Assembly: GCA_005502445.1 (NCBI GenBank)
Contig: SCPB01000006.1
Coordinates: 22,152-86,151, forward strand
Direction: 5' to 3'
Length of the DNA stretch: 64,000 bases
Source of the DNA: Microbacteriaceae bacterium X2B
GTDB lineage: Bacteria > Actinomycetota > Actinomycetes > Actinomycetales > Microbacteriaceae
Each line of letters begins with the position of its first letter. Within the stretch, counting starts at the first letter, position 1. The position numbers and the translations under genes were made by a program. The notes beneath the pieces were generated by a model. The model worked only from the letters and a program-made list of their open reading frames with translations, had not been told where the DNA came from and did not search any database. Shown here one piece after another: positions 60,239-64,000 of the stretch.

Positions 60239-61030
60239 CTACGGCAGCAGCCGCACGACCTCCACGGTCCGGTGCGTGACGAGACCGTCGGCGTTCTCGG
60301 CCGTGACCGTGTAGAGCTGGCTCTCCTCCGAGCACTGGTAGGCGAACTCGTAGGTCGCCGTCGACGGCACCTCCTCGTAGGGCTCGGCGCGCGCGTCGTC
60401 GGTGCCGATGCCGAACCACACGGTGCTCGCACCGTCGATGCTCCAGCTCCAGAAGATCGGCACGGCGCTGGTCTCGTCGGGGCAGTTTGCGGTGTTCTCG
60501 GCCTGGAATACCGTGAAGGTCGGTGCGGGAGCCGCCTCCTCCTGCGTCTCGGTCGGCGTCGGCGTCGGGGTCTCGGTGGGCGTCGGAGTGGGAGTCGGCG
60601 TGGGCGTCGTGGTCGCGGTGGGCGTCGGCGTCGGACTCTCGGTCGGGGCGGGACCGGCGCCGCGCTGCAGCAGAGCGACGATGAGGATCGCCAGAGCGAT
60701 GAGCAGGATGGCGCCGAGCACTATGGCCGCGATCGCCGCCCCGCTCAGCCCCCGCTTCGACTGTTCCTGCGCGAGCGGCCCGGTGCTCGCCGTCGTCATC
60801 GACGGAGGGATCGCCGCAGCCGGGGGACGGATGAGCTGCGTGGGGGCCGTCGGCGGCGCGGGAGGCACCGGTGGCACTGCGCCCGGGTGGTCGAAGGGCT
60901 GCGTGAACGCGCGCGTCGGGGCGTCGCCCGCTTCGACGGCGTCGTACTGCTCGGTCGGGGCATCGCCTCCCACAGCACCGAGCGGCTCGGTGGGCTCGTC
61001 GTCGGGCCGGCCCGGTCGATCGTCGTTCAT
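60239..61030 (-). CDS. Single-pass membrane protein with PT-rich linker and extracellular beta domain
   Basis: 263-residue protein of unknown function. A Pro-rich cytoplasmic N-terminus (about 1-95), one helix (AAIAAIVLGAILLIALAILI), a Thr-Pro repeat linker (about 120-165), then an extracellular domain with two Cys (TANCPDET, AYQCSEES) that looks like an Ig/PKD-type beta sandwich (SWSIDGASTVWFGIG, TVTAENADGLVTHRTVEVV). It faces outward and may interact with the cell wall. The next surface gene is 67 nt upstream on the same strand. Confidence 0.7.
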   Translation of the reverse strand: MNDDRPGRPDDEPTEPLGAVGGDAPTEQYDAVEAGDAPTRAFTQPFDHPGAVPPVPPAPPTAPTQLIRPPAAAIPPSMTTASTGPLAQEQSKRGLSGAAIAAIVLGAILLIALAILIVALLQRGAGPAPTESPTPTPTATTTPTPTPTPTPTETPTPTPTETQEEAAPAPTFTVFQAENTANCPDETSAVPIFWSWSIDGASTVWFGIGTDDARAEPYEEVPSTATYEFAYQCSEESQLYTVTAENADGLVTHRTVEVVRLLP

Positions 61031-61097
61031 CGTCGTGTCGTCTCCCTCTTCGCGCGCACGAGGAGGCGCGCCCCCCGTCGCCGCCAGTGTAGAGCCG

Positions 61098-62072
61098 CTA
61101 CGAAGCGGTTGTCGCGAACCTCCGAGAGAGCGCGAGTGCGAGCGACCCGAGGGCGATCAGCAGCGCCGCCGCCCCGAGGGCGCCACCGGTGTCGGCACCG
61201 GTGGCGGGCAGCACGTCGATGAGGGCGACTGAGTCGCTGTCGGACCCTGCGCCGCTGCCGGTGTCCCTGCCGGTGTCCCTGCCGGTGTCCCTGCCGGTGT
61301 CCCCGCCAGTGTCTCCGCCGGTGTCTCCGCCGGTGTCTCCGCCGGTGTCGGCGGCGAGGACGACGGTGCTGATGTCGACGGTGCAGACGATGCGGGCGCC
61401 GCCGCCGTTGGCCGAGTCGTTGCACTGGTTGACGATGAACGCGAAGGCGCTGTTCGAGGTCGTCGACGGCGAGACCGTACACGTCATCGAGCCGCCGCCG
61501 CCGTTGACGCTGCCGTTGCACTGCGTGACGCCGTCGACCGAGGCATCCGCCGTCGCAGGGTCGGGGGAGCACGCGCGCACATCGCCCGTCGTCAGCGACC
61601 CCACGCACTGGTTCACCGGAGCGGTCGAGGTCGTGGCGGTGCCGGTGATGGTATTCACGACCGTCACGGAGCAGATCATCGATGAGCCGCCTCCGTTCGC
61701 GCTGCCGTTGCACTGGTCGGCTCTCGTCGTCAACTCCGCGAACGTCGTCACGGTCGGGCCGACGCACGTCGGCAGCGGGTCGACGTTCGCGGCCCCGCTG
61801 CAGGCGAGAGTCGTCACGCGCGAGCTCGCTGCTCCGGTGGCGAGGTCGAGGAAGTTCTCGACGGTGATCCGGCAGTCCATGCCCTCGCCGCCGACGTTGA
61901 ACTGGCCGTCGCACTGCGAGGTGGTCGCGGCGACGGCGGCCGGGGCGGGCTGCAGAACCACGAGCGCCACGGCCGCGAGCATGACGGCGCAGAGGATTCC
62001 GACGATCCGGGGGCCGAACCGGGTGCGTCTGAGAGGAGTGAACGGTGCGGGGAATGTGCTCGTCTCGAGCAT
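61098..62072 (-). CDS. LPXTG-anchored surface protein with QCNGSxNGGG repeats
   Basis: 324-residue secreted protein. Signal peptide (about 20-48, ending APAAVAA), four degenerate repeats of about 35-65 residues with QC(N/D)xSxNGGGxSMxC, a DTGG/DTGR tetrapeptide run, and a sortase signal LPATG at residues 288-292 followed by a helix and SRRFATTAS. It is therefore probably linked covalently to peptidoglycan. Function unknown; no sortase gene is in the window. Confidence 0.8.
   Translation of the reverse strand: MLETSTFPAPFTPLRRTRFGPRIVGILCAVMLAAVALVVLQPAPAAVAATTSQCDGQFNVGGEGMDCRITVENFLDLATGAASSRVTTLACSGAANVDPLPTCVGPTVTTFAELTTRADQCNGSANGGGSSMICSVTVVNTITGTATTSTAPVNQCVGSLTTGDVRACSPDPATADASVDGVTQCNGSVNGGGGSMTCTVSPSTTSNSAFAFIVNQCNDSANGGGARIVCTVDISTVVLAADTGGDTGGDTGGDTGGDTGRDTGRDTGRDTGSGAGSDSDSVALIDVLPATGADTGGALGAAALLIALGSLALALSRRFATTAS
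61256..61348 (-). repeat. 12-bp tandem repeats encoding DTGG/DTGR
   Basis: About eight imperfect copies of a 12-bp unit (GGTGTCCCTGCC / GGTGTCTCCGCC on the plus strand), each adding four residues between the repeat region and the LPATG anchor. The two sequence variants occupy separate halves of the array, which suggests stepwise local expansion. Confidence 0.9.
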
Positions 62073-62203
62073 GAGCGCCCCCTCGGGGCGACGGTGGCGT
62101 CATCGAGACGCAACCTGTGTGGCCGTCAGTTGACCACTGCTCACCCCGTGACCGCAAGGCCACCTCTCGATTGACAGCACGATCGTGACGCGGCGCGCTG
62201 GGA

Positions 62204-62209
62204 TAGAAT
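62204..62209 (+). promoter_or_regulatory. -10 element of the ileS T-box transcript
   Basis: TAGAAT at 62204-62209 with a start expected near 62216. A TTGACA at 62171-62176 is present but 27 nt away, too far to serve as its -35. Confidence 0.4.
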
Positions 62210-62450
62210 CGTCGCAGAGACAGCGATCCGGCCATCACCGGGGAGTCCTCGGAAGAACACCGGGATGCTCGGCCTCGAGCGACCCGGCCAGTAGACCCGA
62301 GCGGGGCAGGCCCGTCACAGCCGCAGAAGAGGGGCCGGAGCATCCGAATCGCCGCACGGGCGAGCGCAGCGCGACGGCAAGCGGGGTGGTACCGCGGCAG
62401 GCCTCACCGGCCGGTCGTCCTCGCGGTAAGTGAGCACAGCATCCACTGAC
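62210..62450 (+). promoter_or_regulatory. T-box leader (isoleucine) of ileS
   Basis: Stem I contains the specifier region CGGCCATCACCGGGGAG with the isoleucine codon ATC at 62234-62236, followed by GGAAGAAC. The T-box core GGGTGGTACCGCGG is at 62384-62397; its TGGT bulge pairs with the ACCA end of uncharged tRNA. The short distance to GGAGAACCCC and ATG 62462 favours control of translation initiation, as described for actinobacterial ileS T-boxes. Confidence 0.93.
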
Positions 62451-62461
62451 CGGAGAACCCC

Positions 62462-64000
62462 ATGGGCTACCCCCTGCACCGCGACGAGAACACCGTCGCC
62501 GCCTCGCCGAGCTTCCCCGACCTCGAGCGGGAGGTCCTCGCCTACTGGGCGAGCGCCGACACCTTCCGCCGGTCCATCGCGCAGCGCGAGGGCTGCGAGG
62601 AGTGGGTCTTCTACGACGGCCCGCCCTTCGCCAACGGCCTGCCGCACTTCGGGCATCTGCTGACGGGCTTCGCGAAGGATGTCTTCCCCCGCTTCCAGAC
62701 GATGCGCGGCAAGCAGGTGCACCGCCGGTTCGGCTGGGACACCCATGGGCTGCCCGCCGAGCTCGAGGCGATGAAGCAGCTCGGCATCACCGAGAAGGCC
62801 GAGATCGAGGCGATGGGCATCGAGGCCTTCAACGCCGCCTCGCGCGAGTCGGTGCTGCGCTACACCGACGAGTGGCAGGCCTACGTCACGCGCCAGGCGC
62901 GCTGGGTCGACTTCGAGAACGACTACAAGACCCTTGACGTGACCTTCATGGAGAGCGTGCTGTGGGCCTTCAAGACGCTGCACGAGAAGGGCCTCGCCTA
63001 CGAGGGCTACCGCGTGCTGCCGTACTGCTGGCGCGACGAGACTCCGCTGTCGAACCACGAGCTGCGCATGGACGACGACGTCTACCAGATGCGTCAGGAC
63101 CAGTCGGTCACGGTGACCTTCCCGCTCGTCGGGTCGAAGGCCGAGGCGCTCGGGCTCACGGGCGTCAAGGCGCTCGCCTGGACGACGACGCCGTGGACCC
63201 TCCCGACGAACGCGGCGCTCGCCGTGGGCCCCGAGGTCGAGTACGTCGTGCTCCCGGCGGGCCCCCACGGGGCGGCGGATGACCGGGATCAGGCCGGCGC
63301 GCGCGACGCGGTCGCCGGCGAGAGCCAGTACCTGCTCGCGAACGACACCCTCAACGCGTACGTCAAGGAGCTCGGCTACGAGTCCGCGGCCGAGGCCCAC
63401 GCGGCGATCAGCCGTCGCCTCCGCGGCGCCGAGCTCGGGGGCGTGCACTACGACCGGCTGTGGGACTACTACGCCGACGTCGAGACCTGGGGCACGCAGC
63501 GCGCCTGGCAGTTCCTCGTCGCCGAGTACGTCGCCACGGGCGAGGGCACGGGCATCGTTCACCAGGCCCCCGCCTATGGCGAGGACGACCAGATCGCGTG
63601 CTCCGCCGCGGGCATCCCCGTCATCATCTCCGTGGACGACGGAGGCCGGTTCCTGCCGCAGATCGCCGAAGTCGCCGGGCAGCACGTCTTCGACGCCAAC
63701 AAGACCCTCACGGCGATGCTGCGCGAGCAGGGCCGCCTGCTGCAGGTGCGCAGCTACGAGCACAGCTACCCGCACTGCTGGCGCTGCCGCAACCCGCTCA
63801 TCTACAAGGCCGTCTCGAGCTGGTTCGTGCGCGTGACCGAGATCCGCGACCGCATGCTCGAGCTCAACGAGCAGATCCGCTGGGTGCCCGACAACGTCAA
63901 GCACGGCCAGTTCGGCAAGTGGCTCGAGGGCGCGCGCGACTGGTCGGTCAGCCGCAACCGCTACTGGGGCAGCCCGATCCCCGTGTGGAAGAGCGACGAC
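62462..64000 (+). CDS. ileS: Isoleucyl-tRNA synthetase (3' truncated by window end)
   Basis: First 513 codons of a class Ia synthetase. The opening [20 protein letters not shown] and [18 protein letters not shown] mark the eukaryote-like (type 2) IleRS found in actinobacteria; the HIGH motif reads HFGH. The CP1 editing domain has [17 protein letters not shown] and [13 protein letters not shown]. The KMSKS loop and anticodon domain lie beyond the window. GGAGAAC precedes ATG 62462. Type 2 enzymes are typically less sensitive to mupirocin. Confidence 0.95.
   Translation, partial: MGYPLHRDENTVAASPSFPDLEREVLAYWASADTFRRSIAQREGCEEWVFYDGPPFANGLPHFGHLLTGFAKDVFPRFQTMRGKQVHRRFGWDTHGLPAELEAMKQLGITEKAEIEAMGIEAFNAASRESVLRYTDEWQAYVTRQARWVDFENDYKTLDVTFMESVLWAFKTLHEKGLAYEGYRVLPYCWRDETPLSNHELRMDDDVYQMRQDQSVTVTFPLVGSKAEALGLTGVKALAWTTTPWTLPTNAALAVGPEVEYVVLPAGPHGAADDRDQAGARDAVAGESQYLLANDTLNAYVKELGYESAAEAHAAISRRLRGAELGGVHYDRLWDYYADVETWGTQRAWQFLVAEYVATGEGTGIVHQAPAYGEDDQIACSAAGIPVIISVDDGGRFLPQIAEVAGQHVFDANKTLTAMLREQGRLLQVRSYEHSYPHCWRCRNPLIYKAVSSWFVRVTEIRDRMLELNEQIRWVPDNVKHGQFGKWLEGARDWSVSRNRYWGSPIPVWKSDD

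Overview
This window looks like chromosomal DNA of a high-GC Gram-positive actinobacterium, most likely Microbacteriaceae or a close relative. The grounds are about 70% GC, a SigR/RsrA pair, a fused Kgd-type 2-oxoglutarate dehydrogenase, GuaB1, a T-box in front of an actinobacterial-type ileS, a tmRNA with tag ending ...RTDFALAA, and many genes with a TANNNT hexamer 6-8 nt before the start codon (leaderless-type promoters). No rRNA, ordinary tRNA, CRISPR array, prophage or IS element was recognised. One hipBA-like toxin-antitoxin module of visibly lower GC is the only clear sign of transfer.

Layout. 1-2337: tail of a Tad/Flp pilus operon (TadC-like, a 58-residue Flp-like pilin, two TadE-like proteins and a TadG-like protein). 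2403-4542: an SDR and an MFS exporter, convergent. 4602-7458: prfB, ftsE, ftsX. 7462-12347: a CHY zinc-finger gene and a biotin-uptake cluster (bioY, acyl-CoA-ligase-like, thiolase-like, bioM, bioN) lying between ftsX and smpB. 12351-15622: smpB, an MFS exporter, a SIMPL-domain gene and ssrA. 15683-19946: thiamine genes thiO-thiS-thiG-thiF behind a TPP riboswitch, with divergent thiE. 20008-26457: a minus-strand cluster for carboxylate/pyruvate uptake (cstA-like, YbdD-like, LytS/LytTR two-component pair, DUF485 protein, sodium:solute symporter). 26775-28485: membrane protein + Xre repressor + oxidoreductase. 28519-32407: lipoprotein, hisN-like phosphatase, rsgA, aroA; divergent sigR-rsrA follows.

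33663-35288: two related membrane-anchored acidic proteins of unknown function, each preceded by the same promoter-like motif (CCCGTACC-N15-GGCGATAGC). 35311-39087: kgd. 39217-45142: guaB1, two CNNM/CBS (CorC-like) genes, an old yellow enzyme, NAD(P)HX dehydratase. 45301-51300: nitrate assimilation (narK, nasA-like, nasB-like, mobA) behind a GlnR-like site. 51357-55500: GT87-like transferase, thiamine-binding protein, M3 peptidase, small hypothetical. 55517-58129: valS. 58161-60127: a possible gene remnant and hipBA. 60239-62072: two cell-surface proteins, one LPXTG-anchored. 62210-64000: T-box and ileS, which runs off the window.

The points most worth a second look are: (i) the duplicated promoter motif before two paralogous orphan genes; (ii) a thiolase-like protein in the biotin-uptake operon that lacks two of the four canonical catalytic-loop residues; (iii) long perfect hairpins (12-20 bp stems) placed just after stop codons inside operons at three loci; (iv) exact 14-bp direct repeats at 20-bp spacing upstream of cstA, a plausible LytTR operator; (v) a textbook SigR promoter overlapping the start of divergent aroA. 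All functional calls come from reading translated sequence; no database search was run.
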